Shown in pieces: positions 25,886-35,218 of a DNA stretch of 57,013 bases. The stretch is from Pseudomonas fluorescens (GTDB lineage Bacteria > Pseudomonadota > Gammaproteobacteria > Pseudomonadales > Pseudomonadaceae), in NCBI RefSeq assembly GCF_002837185.1, contig NZ_KZ478020.1, forward strand, positions 1-57,013. Direction: 5' to 3'. Both the position numbers and the translations under genes were made by a program. How positions within the stretch are numbered: the stretch's first letter is position 1; each line of letters opens with the position of its first letter. The notes under the pieces were generated by a model. That model was not told where the DNA came from. It saw nothing but the letters and a program-made list of their open reading frames with translations, and ran no database searches.

Positions 25886-26686
25886 TCACTCAATTTCCGC
25901 GATCCAGGCAGTGTCCCTGAACCACTTGTCATGCAGTTGATCGTAAGTGCCGTCCTGGGCCACTTGGTTGAGGAAATGATTGATCCAGTTGACGCTGTCG
26001 TAGTCACCCTTCTTCAGGCCGAACGCCAGGGGCTCAAAGGTGAAGGGTTGCTCCAGCGTCAGTAGTGCGCTGTTCTCGGGCCGGGCCATCGCGATCAGGT
26101 TGTAGGGCGCATCGTAAATAAACGCGTCGGCCTTGCCTTCCACCACTTGGCGCACGCCCTCCTCCGGCGTGGTGAAACGCTTGAGCCGGGCCGCCCCCAG
26201 GAAACGCTGCGCCGCTGCCTCGCCGGTGGTGCCTTCGGTGACTGCGATCAGATAGCCTGACTCGTCCAGGTCTTCGATACTCGATGCTTTGCCGGCCAGG
26301 CGCGGATGCAGCAGGACCGACTGGCCCACCACGATAAAAGAGTCACTGAAGTTGAGGTACAGGTTGCGCTCCTGGGTGACCGTCATGCCGCTGCCGATCA
26401 GGTCGAACTTCTGCGCCATCAGCCCCGACAGCAACTCCGTGTAGGGCACCGCGACCAGTTCGAGTTCAACCCCCAGCGCGCGGCTCATCGCCTGGAGCAG
26501 GTCGATCTCGAAGCCGACGATGCGTCCCTGCTTGTCCGTCATTTCGAACGGTACGTAGGTCGGCGTAGTGCCTACTTTCAGCACGCCACGGCGCACAGCG
26601 TCGTCAATCGCCCCGGCAGAGAGCAAGCCGGTGTAAATCAATGCGACAACACCCATCAACAGTGCCGAACAATACCTTTTGAACAT
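25886..26686 (-). CDS. Periplasmic amino-acid-binding protein (copy 2)
   Basis: 266-aa paralogue of the next gene, with identical length and the same blocks: GAIDDAVRRGVLKVGTTPTY, GSGMTVTQERN, and FEPLAFGLKKGDYDSVNWIN. The signal peptide (MFKRYCSALLMGVVALIYTGLLSAG) lacks a textbook AXA site. The binding-lobe residues differ at several positions (for example ELELVAVPYTELLSGLMAQ against KLELVSTGYDGIIPAFLTG), so the ligand may have shifted. No second permease is nearby; it presumably shares the single permease/ATPase set or acts alone. Confidence 0.88.
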   Translation of the reverse strand: MFKRYCSALLMGVVALIYTGLLSAGAIDDAVRRGVLKVGTTPTYVPFEMTDKQGRIVGFEIDLLQAMSRALGVELELVAVPYTELLSGLMAQKFDLIGSGMTVTQERNLYLNFSDSFIVVGQSVLLHPRLAGKASSIEDLDESGYLIAVTEGTTGEAAAQRFLGAARLKRFTTPEEGVRQVVEGKADAFIYDAPYNLIAMARPENSALLTLEQPFTFEPLAFGLKKGDYDSVNWINHFLNQVAQDGTYDQLHDKWFRDTAWIAEIE

Positions 26687-26841
26687 GTGTGCCCCCGTGG
26701 CGCGTCAAATTTGGGGGGCGATGCTACCCCAGCCACAGGCACGGCAATACGCCTCGCACGAAGGTCTTTTGTTTCGAAATAACAAGGAGTTAGCGAGGAA
26801 AGGAAGAGGCGCTAAACGCTGTAGGACCAGCGCTTGAAACA

Positions 26842-26864
26842 CCCCCGAGATGGGCCCTCGGGGG
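26842..26864 (-). terminator. Probable terminator of opgGH
   Basis: On the − strand a strong stem CCCCCGAG/CTCGGGGG with a 7-nt loop starts 8 bp after the opgH stop and is followed by TGTTT. The U-run is weak but position and stem strength support termination. Confidence 0.65.
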
Positions 26865-26872
26865 CGTCTGAA

Positions 26873-29443
26873 TCAGGCCGGTTGAGCCTGGGACGACAGC
26901 GGTTGCAGCGGTAGCAATGGCGCGTGCGGATCAGCCTTGATCGACGCACGCCAAGCGTCCAGCCACTCGGCATGGCCTTCGCTCCACACCTGTTCATGCA
27001 AGCGAGCCAGTGCCACCGGGTCGCTGAGCAGGGCCAGGCGTTCGCTGTTGTTGAGGCCGGCCGGGCCGACTTTCAACGCGTGGCGAACACGCTCCACGCG
27101 CAGGTACTCGATCGGCTCCGCCTCGCGGTGGCGCGAGGTCGCCAGGGCACAGGCCAGGGCGTTCTGCTGCGGGTCGACCACCGAACGCACAAAGCCGTCA
27201 TTGAGCGCGTGCCAACGGTTTTCATGGGTGTACTTCTCGGTCGACAGCAGTGCCTGCGGCGGATTGTATTCCTCGGGGATCAGGAACAGGCTCTCATCGC
27301 GGGACTTGAGGCCCAGCTTGACCCGACTGGAGATCACCGACACCGGGATCGACAGCATCAGCGAACCGACGATCGGGATCAGCCACCACAAGAAGCTCGG
27401 GTTCAGCCACACCACCAGCAACGCCCACAAAAAGCCCAGCAAGGTCTGCGGACCGTGACGCTTGACCGCTTCGCTCCAGGGCGTTGAGTCGTCGTCGCGC
27501 TGCGGCGAGTTCCAGGTCGCGGCCCAGCCGAGGAACGCGGCCAGTACGAAGCGGGTGTGGAAGATCATGCGCACCGGCGCCAGCAGCATGGAGAACAGCA
27601 TCTCCAGCAGCATCGACAAGGTCACTTTGAACTTGCCGCCGAACTCTTTCGCGCCCTTGGCCCAGATCAGGATGATGCTCAGCAGTTTAGGCAGGAACAG
27701 CAGCACGATCGTGGTGGAGAACAGTGCCACCGCCTTGTCCGGATGCCATTGCGGCCACAGCGGGTACAACTGGCGTGGCGCCATGAAGTACTGCGGCTCC
27801 ATCAGGGTGTTCACCGCCAGCAACGCCGTCGACAACACCAGGAAGAAGAACCACAACGGCGCCGACAGGTAGGACATCACGCCGGTCAGGAACACCGCAC
27901 GGTGCACCGGGTGCATGCCCTTGACCAGGAACAGGCGGAAGTTCATCAGGTTGCCGTGGCACCAGCGACGGTCACGCTTGAGTTCGTCCAGCAAGTTGGG
28001 CGGCAGCTCTTCGTAGCTGCCCGGCAGGTCGTAGGCAATCCACACGCCCCAGCCGGCGCGGCGCATCAGCGCTGCTTCAACGAAGTCGTGAGAGAGGATC
28101 GCACCGGCAAACGCGCCTTTACCCGGCAACGGCGCCAGGGCGCAGTGCTCGATAAACGGCTTCATGCGGATGATCGCGTTATGGCCCCAGTAATGGGATT
28201 CACCCAATTGCCAGAAGTGCAGACCGGCGGTAAACAGCGGACCATAAACGCGGGTGGCGAACTGCTGCATGCGCGCATACAGGGTGTCCATGCCCGACGC
28301 ACGCGGCGCGGTCTGGATAATCCCGGCATCCGGCGTGGCTTCCATCAGGCGTACCAGGCTGGTCAGGCATTCGCCGCTCATCACGCTGTCGGCGTCGAGC
28401 ACCACCATGTACTTGTAGTCACCGCCCCAGCGACGGCAGAAATCGTCGAGGTTGCCGCTCTTGCGCTTGACGCGACGACGACGGCGGCGATAGAAAATCT
28501 TGCCGAAACCACCGGCTTCGCGGCACACGTCGAGCCAGGCTTGCTGTTCGGCAATGCAGATATCCGCTTCATTACTGTCGCTGAGCACGAAGAAGTCGAA
28601 ACGGTCCAGGTCGCCGGTCGCGGCCACCGATTCGAACGTGGCGCGCAAACCGGCGAATACCCGCGGCACGTCTTCGTTACAGATCGGCATCACCAGCGCG
28701 GTACGCGCATCCTTGGGAATCGGCTCATCGCCGGCACTTTTACCGGAGATACGGTATTTGTCGTGACCGGTCAGCAGCTCGAGGAAGCCCATCAGCGCGG
28801 TCCAGAAACCGGCCGACACCCAGCAGAACAGAATCCCGAACATGATCAGGATGCTGGTCTGCAGTGCGTAAGGCAGTACCTGGGTAGCGGTTTGCAGCAG
28901 GGTCTGGTTGCGGATCTCGTCGAAGTCGACCAGCGACCAGCCCTGGTACGGCATGATGCCTTTCATGTACCAGCCGGCCACGATGGTCTGGCCCAGCATC
29001 AGCACCAACAGGATATAGCGGCGGATCGAGCCCACGGTACGCCAGCGCGCGGCGGGCAGTACCCGTTCGTCCTTCGGCGGCTTCGGCGGGTTGGTGCGCC
29101 CGGTCATCCGGCGCCAGCCGCGTACCAGGATGTTGGTGCGCCAAGGCTCGGGCACCACTTTGGTCCGACGGATCGGCGGCGTGGCCTTCAGGCAGACGCG
29201 GCCGCTGGCGTCGAGCGCCAGCATCTCCGCGTCCTGCAGCTCTTCGGCCGTGCTGAGGGTCAGCCGGCGGCCCACCGACGCCTGGGCAGCGTCGGTGGGT
29301 GCGTCGAAGGTGGCGGACGACAGGCGTTCGTGCAGCTCGCTGAAAGAGCTGCAGCCCGCCAGCTCGGCGCGCTGCTCAGCCGTCATGGGGAGATGCGCCA
29401 GGTACTCGGTCAGAGTTTCCGGCTTGACTTGTGAATTACTCAT
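26873..29443 (-). CDS. opgH: Glucan glucosyltransferase OpgH (MdoH)
   Basis: 856-aa inner-membrane family-2 glycosyltransferase that makes the beta-1,2-linked backbone of osmoregulated periplasmic glucans from UDP-glucose and moves it outward. A cytosolic N-terminus (about 1–135) precedes two helices, then the catalytic domain with LDADSVMSG, followed by LSHDFVEAALMRRAGW and DRRWCHGNL (the QxxRW-like motif), and a C-terminal block of six or so helices. Its ATG overlaps the opgG stop by 8 bp, so the pair is translationally coupled. Typical length for pseudomonads. Confidence 0.96.
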   Translation of the reverse strand: MSNSQVKPETLTEYLAHLPMTAEQRAELAGCSSFSELHERLSSATFDAPTDAAQASVGRRLTLSTAEELQDAEMLALDASGRVCLKATPPIRRTKVVPEPWRTNILVRGWRRMTGRTNPPKPPKDERVLPAARWRTVGSIRRYILLVLMLGQTIVAGWYMKGIMPYQGWSLVDFDEIRNQTLLQTATQVLPYALQTSILIMFGILFCWVSAGFWTALMGFLELLTGHDKYRISGKSAGDEPIPKDARTALVMPICNEDVPRVFAGLRATFESVAATGDLDRFDFFVLSDSNEADICIAEQQAWLDVCREAGGFGKIFYRRRRRRVKRKSGNLDDFCRRWGGDYKYMVVLDADSVMSGECLTSLVRLMEATPDAGIIQTAPRASGMDTLYARMQQFATRVYGPLFTAGLHFWQLGESHYWGHNAIIRMKPFIEHCALAPLPGKGAFAGAILSHDFVEAALMRRAGWGVWIAYDLPGSYEELPPNLLDELKRDRRWCHGNLMNFRLFLVKGMHPVHRAVFLTGVMSYLSAPLWFFFLVLSTALLAVNTLMEPQYFMAPRQLYPLWPQWHPDKAVALFSTTIVLLFLPKLLSIILIWAKGAKEFGGKFKVTLSMLLEMLFSMLLAPVRMIFHTRFVLAAFLGWAATWNSPQRDDDSTPWSEAVKRHGPQTLLGFLWALLVVWLNPSFLWWLIPIVGSLMLSIPVSVISSRVKLGLKSRDESLFLIPEEYNPPQALLSTEKYTHENRWHALNDGFVRSVVDPQQNALACALATSRHREAEPIEYLRVERVRHALKVGPAGLNNSERLALLSDPVALARLHEQVWSEGHAEWLDAWRASIKADPHAPLLPLQPLSSQAQPA

Positions 29444-31187
29444 CGGCAGGCAACTGGTAGCTCCAGGTTTCGGTCAGGACTTGCTCGGTCTTGGCCGGCT
29501 CGGGCGTGACAGGGGCCGGTGCAGCTTCTGGCTGCTTGGCGTCCTTGTCCTTCGCCTCTTTGGCGTCTTTCTTGGCCTGTTTTTCGTGTTGCTTGGCCAG
29601 GACCTTGTCGGCCTTGAGCACGTGGGTCGAGACCTGTTCAGGCTCGGCCTGTGCAATTTCCTGCACCAGCGCCGCACGCATTTCAGTCGGCTTGCTCGCG
29701 TCCTTGATCTTCATGCGCAGGGTCAGGCGCCAGCCTTTGGTGTGCTCGTTGTAGCGCACGCTGTTTTCAACCAGTTCGGCGTTGTCGCCAACGCTCACCT
29801 GGCTGCGCACCGGTGCGTCCGGCAGCAGTTTCTTCAGGGCCGGGCCCTCGAAGTCCACCAGGTAAGCCACGCTGCCGTCCGGCTGACGGATCAGGTTGGA
29901 TTGCTTCACGTCACCGGTGGAACGCAGGGTCTGCTTGACCCAGGCGCTGTCCGGCGAATGGAAGGCGGCATCGTCCAGCGTCCAGTGCAGGCGGTAGGAC
30001 ACGTCCAGCGGCTTGCCGACTTCCGGCAGTTCGGCCGGGCTCCAGAAAGCAACGATGTTGTCGTTGGTTTCGTCAGCGGTCGGAATCTCTACCAGGTCGA
30101 CGCTGCCTTTGCCCCAGTCGCCCTCAGGTTCGATCCAGGCGCTTGGGCGCTTGTCGTAGTTGTCGTCCAGGTCTTCGTAGTGGCTGAAGTTGCGACCGCG
30201 TTGCAGCAGGCCGAACCCACGCGGGTTTTCCACGCTGAAGTTGCTGACCGACAGGTGTTTAGGGTTGTTCAGCGGGCGCCAGATCCACTCGCCATTGCCG
30301 GCATGGATCGACAGGCCGCTGGAATCGTGCAGCTCACGACGGTAGTTGAGGACCTTGGACGGCTGGTTGGCGCCGAACAGGAACATCGAGGTCAGCGGGG
30401 CCACGCCCAGCTTGCTCACTTTGTCGCGCAGGTACATCTGGGACTTGACGTCGACCACGGTGTCGGTGCCCGGACGCAGGATCAGGCGGTAGGCACCCGT
30501 CGCACGCGGCGAATCCAGCAGGGCGAAGATCACCAGGTGCTTGTCGCCCGGCTTCGGACGCTCGATCCAGAACTCGGTGAAACGCGGAAATTCTTCACCG
30601 GACGGCAACGCCGTGTCGATCGCCATGCCACGGGCAGACAGGCCATACACCTGGTCCTTGCCAACGACGCGGAAATAGCTGGCGCCGAGCATGGTCATGA
30701 TTTCGTCTTGCTTGTCGGCCTTGTTGATCGGGAACAGCACCCGGAAGCCGGCATAACCCAGCTGTTCGGTGGCTTTCGGATCAAACTTTACGTCGCCAAA
30801 ATCGAAACGATTCGGGTCGTACTTGATTTCCTGGACGCTGTCGGCGGTGACTTCATTGATTTTCACCGGCGTATCGAAGTGCATACCCTGGTGATAGAAG
30901 GACAGCTTGAACGGGGTGTTCTGATCGGCCCACTCGGCTTTTTCATTGCGGAAACGAATCTTCTGGTAATCAGCGAATTTCATTTCGCGGAATTCGTTCG
31001 GCAGATTGCTGCGCGGAGCTTCGTATTTCTGCCCAGCCAGCTCTTTTGCCTTGGCCGATACATCGTCCAGACTGAATGCCCACAGTTGACCCGCGCCGAA
31101 CAGGCAAAACAGGGCAGAGCCCGTCACCAGTGCGTTTCGTAACCGTTTGGCAGACAATTTTGGTGCATTACAGGGACTAACAATCAC
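29436..31187 (-). CDS. opgG: Periplasmic glucan biosynthesis protein OpgG (MdoG)
   Basis: 583-aa periplasmic protein required for glucan backbone synthesis or branching. The signal sequence is long (IVSPCNAPKLSAKRLRNALV then a hydrophobic ALFCLFGAGQLWA), with cleavage likely after LWA before FSLDDVSAKAKELA. Mature domain: Ig-like N-terminal sandwich and carbohydrate-binding beta sandwich. The C-terminal 70 residues form a Lys/Ala/Pro/Glu-rich tail not needed by the core fold. I choose the GTG at 31187 with GAGGG 6 bp upstream over a codon nine further out. First gene of opgGH. Confidence 0.94.
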   Translation of the reverse strand: MIVSPCNAPKLSAKRLRNALVTGSALFCLFGAGQLWAFSLDDVSAKAKELAGQKYEAPRSNLPNEFREMKFADYQKIRFRNEKAEWADQNTPFKLSFYHQGMHFDTPVKINEVTADSVQEIKYDPNRFDFGDVKFDPKATEQLGYAGFRVLFPINKADKQDEIMTMLGASYFRVVGKDQVYGLSARGMAIDTALPSGEEFPRFTEFWIERPKPGDKHLVIFALLDSPRATGAYRLILRPGTDTVVDVKSQMYLRDKVSKLGVAPLTSMFLFGANQPSKVLNYRRELHDSSGLSIHAGNGEWIWRPLNNPKHLSVSNFSVENPRGFGLLQRGRNFSHYEDLDDNYDKRPSAWIEPEGDWGKGSVDLVEIPTADETNDNIVAFWSPAELPEVGKPLDVSYRLHWTLDDAAFHSPDSAWVKQTLRSTGDVKQSNLIRQPDGSVAYLVDFEGPALKKLLPDAPVRSQVSVGDNAELVENSVRYNEHTKGWRLTLRMKIKDASKPTEMRAALVQEIAQAEPEQVSTHVLKADKVLAKQHEKQAKKDAKEAKDKDAKQPEAAPAPVTPEPAKTEQVLTETWSYQLPADE

Positions 31188-31454
31188 GAGCAACCCTCGC
31201 CGAAAACAGATCAAAAAACCAACGGCCAGCTATCTATATGCCAGGTTGGCGAGCATTGTTCCGACTCCGCAGGGGCAAAATGATTCCCCACTGGTTTGTC
31301 GGACAAGTCTCTACCTAAGTCAAAAATGGACCAAACAACGCTGATCCCCGTAGCGCGCGATTATCTAGCAGCCCGCGAGACAACGCATCAGGGACAACGA
31401 AGTATTTGTAGCGAAACCCTGCGTTTTTAGGCATTAAAGTCGTTTTTCATGCAT

Positions 31455-31892
31455 TCAGGTCTGTAACAGAAAGGTCACAGGGCCATCATTGACCAAATGC
31501 ACCTGCATATCTGCGCCAAAACGCCCTGATGCCACCTTGCCATGCAATTGTTGCGCTTGTAACAACACATGATCAAAAAGCGTCGCTCCGAGGGCCGGCG
31601 GGGCCGCCGTGGAGAAGCTCGGCCGCAGCCCGCTTTTGGTGTCCGCCGCCAGGGTGAACTGCGACACCAGCAGCAAACCGCCGTCGATGTCTTTCAACGA
31701 CAGGTTCATCTTGCCCTCATCGTCGCTGAACACCCGATAGTTAAGCAGCTTATGCAGCAGTTTGTCGGCGCTTTCAGGCGTATCTGAAGGTTCGACGGCC
31801 ACCAGCACCAGCAAACCCTGATCAATTGCCCCGACTATTTCGCCGGCCACCTCGACACGGGCGCCGCGCACCCGTTGCAACAAGCCCTTCAT
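31455..31892 (-). CDS. dtd: D-aminoacyl-tRNA deacylase
   Basis: 145-aa homodimeric proofreading enzyme that removes D-amino acids (and glycine from tRNA-Ala) from tRNA. The chirality-checking cross-subunit Gly-cisPro motif appears as NDGPVTFLL near the C-terminus. The SQFTLAAD(T)KSGLRPSF stretch, with its SQFTL core, is the other hallmark. Its ATG overlaps the pip stop by 4 bp, so the two are co-expressed. Confidence 0.96.
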   Translation of the reverse strand: MKGLLQRVRGARVEVAGEIVGAIDQGLLVLVAVEPSDTPESADKLLHKLLNYRVFSDDEGKMNLSLKDIDGGLLLVSQFTLAADTKSGLRPSFSTAAPPALGATLFDHVLLQAQQLHGKVASGRFGADMQVHLVNDGPVTFLLQT

Positions 31893-32860
31893 GCTTCCTC
31901 AGGCGGCAAATCAAGCAGGCGTCGTGCCATTTCGCCGGTTGCGCGGACCAGCGCATCGGTAATGCCAGGCTCGGACGCGGCATGCCCCGCCTCGCGGATC
32001 ACCTGCAGCTCACTGTTCGGCCAGGCCTGATGCAGCTCCCAGGCGTTATCCAACGGGCAAATCATGTCGTAGCGGCCGTGGATGATGACCCCGGGCAGAT
32101 GGGCGATCTTGTGCATATCGCGAATCAGCTGGTCAGGCTCCAGGAACGAGTTATTGGTGAAGTAATGGCATTCGATGCGGGCGATGGACAAGGCACGCTG
32201 CGGCTCGGAGAAGCGCTCGACATGCTGCGGGCTTGGGCACAGGCCCAGCATGCGCCCTTCCCAGCCGGACCAGGCCTTGGCCGCATGCATCTGGGCGATC
32301 TGGTCGTTGCCGGTCAGACGCTTGTGATACGCCGCGATCATGTCGTGACGCTCTTCCACCGGGATCGGTGCCAGGTAGTCCTGCCAGTAATCCGGGAACA
32401 GCCGGCTCGCGCCCTCCTGGTAGAACCAGCGAATGTCCTGAGGGCGCGCCAGGAAAATGCCGCGCACGATCAAGCCATGCACACGCTCGGGGTGGGTTTG
32501 CGCGTAAGCCAGGGACAGCGTCGACCCCCAGGAGCCACCGAACAGCACCCATTTGTCGATACCCAGGTGCTCGCGGATGCGCTCAAGGTCGGCGACCAGG
32601 TCCCAGGTGGTGTTGTTTTCAAGGCTGGCGCGGGGAGTGGAGCGTCCGCAACCGCGCTGGTCGAAGGTGACGATGCGGTACAGGTTCGGATCGAAGTAGC
32701 AACGGCTCTGCGCGTCGCAACCGGAGCCGGGGCCGCCATGGATGAACACCACAGGCAGGCCCTCGGGGGAGCCGCTTTCATCGACGTACAGGGTGTGAAC
32801 ATCATCGACTGCCAGATCGTGCCGGGCATAGGGTTTGATCTGCGGGTACCAAGTCTGCAT
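31889..32860 (-). CDS. pip: Proline iminopeptidase
   Basis: 323-aa alpha/beta-hydrolase (peptidase family S33) releasing N-terminal proline from peptides. HGGPGSGCD forms the oxyanion region (about residue 42), GGSWGSTLSLAYAQTHP carries the nucleophilic Ser (about 112), and the C-terminal HGRYDMICP and EAGHAASE segments supply Asp and His. The cap includes the DIRWFYQEGASRLFPDYW stretch typical of Pip. It overlaps dtd downstream. Confidence 0.95.
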   Translation of the reverse strand: MQTWYPQIKPYARHDLAVDDVHTLYVDESGSPEGLPVVFIHGGPGSGCDAQSRCYFDPNLYRIVTFDQRGCGRSTPRASLENNTTWDLVADLERIREHLGIDKWVLFGGSWGSTLSLAYAQTHPERVHGLIVRGIFLARPQDIRWFYQEGASRLFPDYWQDYLAPIPVEERHDMIAAYHKRLTGNDQIAQMHAAKAWSGWEGRMLGLCPSPQHVERFSEPQRALSIARIECHYFTNNSFLEPDQLIRDMHKIAHLPGVIIHGRYDMICPLDNAWELHQAWPNSELQVIREAGHAASEPGITDALVRATGEMARRLLDLPPEEA

Positions 32861-32963
32861 TGCGCGCTCCGTGGGGTGTCGGGTTCATCCCTGGGGGGAC
32901 GTCTATTATTCTGCCGTCAGGCATCATAAACCCGAATTGTGCAATGAGCATGTCCTTGAACGC

Positions 32964-33893
32964 TTAGACCTGTGTCAGCAGCTCGCCATCCAGGTAATCC
33001 AGCAGATAACGGTACAGGTGGTCGACTTCTTCCACTTGGCCGCGTGCACGCAGGCAGCCATGGACCAGCCCCTTGCCGGGGTACAGAACGGTGTCCACGC
33101 CCGCCGCTTGCAGACGCTCGGCGTAAAGCCTGCCATCGTCGCGCAGCGGGTCGAACTGGGCCACGGCGATCAGGGCCTTGGGTAATCCACTGAACACCTC
33201 GGCCAGCAGAGGCATGGCGTATGGCGAGGGTTTGCCCGTGCCACACAGGTACAACGCCAGGTAGTCATCGGTGTCGGCACTGCTGAGCAAGGGTGCATCC
33301 ATGCAGTCACGGCGCGAAGGCAAGTCGGCGGGGCCACCCAGGCCTGGATAAACCAGCACTTGGGCGCGGGGCATTGGTTGTCGGTCGTCTCGTAGCCCCA
33401 GGCACAACGCCGCCGCCAGGTTACCGCCGGCGCTGTCGCCCATCACCACCAGCCTTTTCAGATTGATGACATGCGGCCCCTCGCCGGCCTGGATCGCCTT
33501 CCATACCGCCCGGCAGTCCTCGTAGGCCGCCGGAAACGGATGCTCTGGGGCCAGCCGGTAGTCGATGGCGATCACCAGCACGTGGAGCTTTTCAGCCAAT
33601 TCACAGCAGATGAAGTCATGGGAGTCCAAGCCACCGACGACCCAACCGCCACCGTGCATATAAAGGAGACATGGCCAGCCGCCGGTTGGCGTGGGGTTGC
33701 TCGATTGATAGCTGCGCACCCACACCCCACCAAGATTGAAGTCCGACAGCTGCTGCCCGCGCGGGCGGGGCGGCGTGAAGGCCTGGCACATGCGCTCATA
33801 AGCCTGGCGCAGACTGGCCAAGGAAGAGTCGTCGCTGGTGAACGACTCGGTTTTCTCGACGAAGGCCGCCAGCTGCGGAGAAATCGGGTACAT
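32964..33893 (-). CDS. Alpha/beta hydrolase of the hormone-sensitive lipase family
   Basis: 309-aa esterase/lipase-like enzyme. MHGGGWVVGG gives the HGGG oxyanion motif (about residues 80–88), and VVMGDSAGGNLAAAL the GDSAGG nucleophile (Ser near 152). The later FDPLRDDGRLYAERL and LVHGCLRAR segments carry Asp and His. No signal peptide, so cytoplasmic. Such enzymes (AES/LipN group) hydrolyse short acyl esters; the physiological substrate cannot be told from sequence. A REPIN lies upstream and a 103-bp gap separates it from pip, so it is probably its own unit. Confidence 0.88.
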   Translation of the reverse strand: MYPISPQLAAFVEKTESFTSDDSSLASLRQAYERMCQAFTPPRPRGQQLSDFNLGGVWVRSYQSSNPTPTGGWPCLLYMHGGGWVVGGLDSHDFICCELAEKLHVLVIAIDYRLAPEHPFPAAYEDCRAVWKAIQAGEGPHVINLKRLVVMGDSAGGNLAAALCLGLRDDRQPMPRAQVLVYPGLGGPADLPSRRDCMDAPLLSSADTDDYLALYLCGTGKPSPYAMPLLAEVFSGLPKALIAVAQFDPLRDDGRLYAERLQAAGVDTVLYPGKGLVHGCLRARGQVEEVDHLYRYLLDYLDGELLTQV

Positions 33894-33921
33894 GCGCTGC
33901 CTCTCTCACAGTGAAGATCAA

Positions 33922-34023
33922 GTGTGGGAGGGGGCTTGCTCCCCGATAGCGGGATAACGGTATATCAGCCAGCACCTGTGTCGACTGGCCCGACGTCATC
34001 GGGGGCAAGCCCCCTCCCACATT
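33922..34023. repeat. REPIN with a one-base variant left copy
   Basis: Two inverted REPs. The left copy reads GGGGGCTTGCTCCCCGAT, with TC in place of the usual CC, breaking the palindrome at one point. It lies between the hydrolase gene and the binding-protein gene. Confidence 0.87.
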
Positions 34024-34039
34024 TTGATTTTCATTTGAC

Positions 34040-34987
34040 TTAGGGTTTCAGGTACGCCTGGACGGCCGCTACTCCATCGCGGCCATCGAACGCCGTGACT
34101 CCAGCCAGCCAACGCTGCAGATCCTCGGGATGGTCGCGCAGCCATTTCCTGGCGACGTCCTGCGGCGACTGACGCGCCATGATCGGCACCATCAACTGGC
34201 TTTCCTGAGCGGCGGTGAAGCTCAGATTGGTGAGCAACCGGTTGGCATTCGGGCAACGCTCGGCAAAATCCGGAGCGGTCACGGTAGACACCGTGGCGCG
34301 ACCTTCATCAGGGCCGAACACATCTTCACTGCCGGTGAGGTAGGCCATGTTCATGTTGATGTTCATCGGGTGAGGCGTCCACCCCACAAACACCACGAAC
34401 TCCTTGCGATTCACCGCCCGCTGCACGGCGGCGAGCATGCCCGCCTCGCCAGAGGCCACCAGCTTGAAGCCGCCCAGGCCAAAGCGATTGGTGTCGATCA
34501 TCTTCTGGATATCGGTATTGGCGCCGCTGCCGGGCTCGATGCCATAGATCTTGCCACCCAGCTTGTCCTTGAAACGGGCGATATCGGCAAACGTCGTCAA
34601 CCCGGCATCGGCCACATACTGCGGCACCGCCAGGGTAGCCTGGGCATCGGCCAGGCTCGGTGTGCCGAACACCTTGACCTGCTTGGCCGCCAGGAACGGC
34701 GAAATATTGTTGTCCATCGCCGGTTTCCAGTAGCCGAGGAAGATATCCAGGCGCTTGTCGCGGATACCGGCAAAGATGATCTGCTGCACGGCGCTGGTCT
34801 GTTTGCTGTCGTAGCCCAGGCCGCTGAGCAACACGTCGGCCATGCCGGAGGTGGCGACCACGTCGGTCCAGCTGACCACGCCCATGCGCACGGTTTTGCA
34901 GGAGGCCGGTTCAGCGGCCGTGGCATAGCTGCTCACATAGCCACTGAGCAAGGCGGCACCGCAGAGGATCAACGAAAGTCGTTTCAT
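34040..34987 (-). CDS. Choline/betaine-type ABC substrate-binding protein
   Basis: 315-aa periplasmic binding protein of the ChoX/BetX (OpuAC) type. Signal peptide MKRLSLILCGAALLSGYVSSYATAA. The mature protein contains VRMGVVSWTDVVATSGMADVLL, LDIFLGYWKPAMD and FVGWTPHPMN; the Trp and Tyr residues in these match the aromatic-cage arrangement for quaternary ammonium ligands. No permease or ATPase lies beside it, so it is an orphan. Pseudomonads are known to have several such orphans feeding one shared CbcWV core. The ligand (choline, betaine or carnitine) is undetermined. Confidence 0.86.
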   Translation of the reverse strand: MKRLSLILCGAALLSGYVSSYATAAEPASCKTVRMGVVSWTDVVATSGMADVLLSGLGYDSKQTSAVQQIIFAGIRDKRLDIFLGYWKPAMDNNISPFLAAKQVKVFGTPSLADAQATLAVPQYVADAGLTTFADIARFKDKLGGKIYGIEPGSGANTDIQKMIDTNRFGLGGFKLVASGEAGMLAAVQRAVNRKEFVVFVGWTPHPMNINMNMAYLTGSEDVFGPDEGRATVSTVTAPDFAERCPNANRLLTNLSFTAAQESQLMVPIMARQSPQDVARKWLRDHPEDLQRWLAGVTAFDGRDGVAAVQAYLKP

Positions 34988-35120
34988 GAAAGAGGTCTCA
35001 CGCGGCAGCTTATTGTGGGGAGTGGCGTCTGGTGCGCCCTACTCACCACCTTACCCAGCCGGCCCGCGATCAAAGCGACCTGTGGCGACCGGCAATTGCA
35101 CTGAGACGACTGTCAGCGCG

Positions 35121-35200
35121 TCATCGGGGTAGAGACGCTCCCACATTTGGAAGGCTGAACGCGGTCAACAATGTGGGAGCGGGCTTGCTCGCGAAAGCTA
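35121..35200. repeat. Degenerate REP and GAGCGGGCTTGCTCGC-type REP
   Basis: A decayed copy (ATCGGGGTAGAGACGCTCCC) is followed by a different subfamily copy (ATGTGGGAGCGGGCTTGCTC then GCGAAAG). They are in the divergent order. They lie between the binding-protein gene and hutG. Confidence 0.7.
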
Positions 35201-35218
35201 TTGCAGAAGCCCCAAAGA

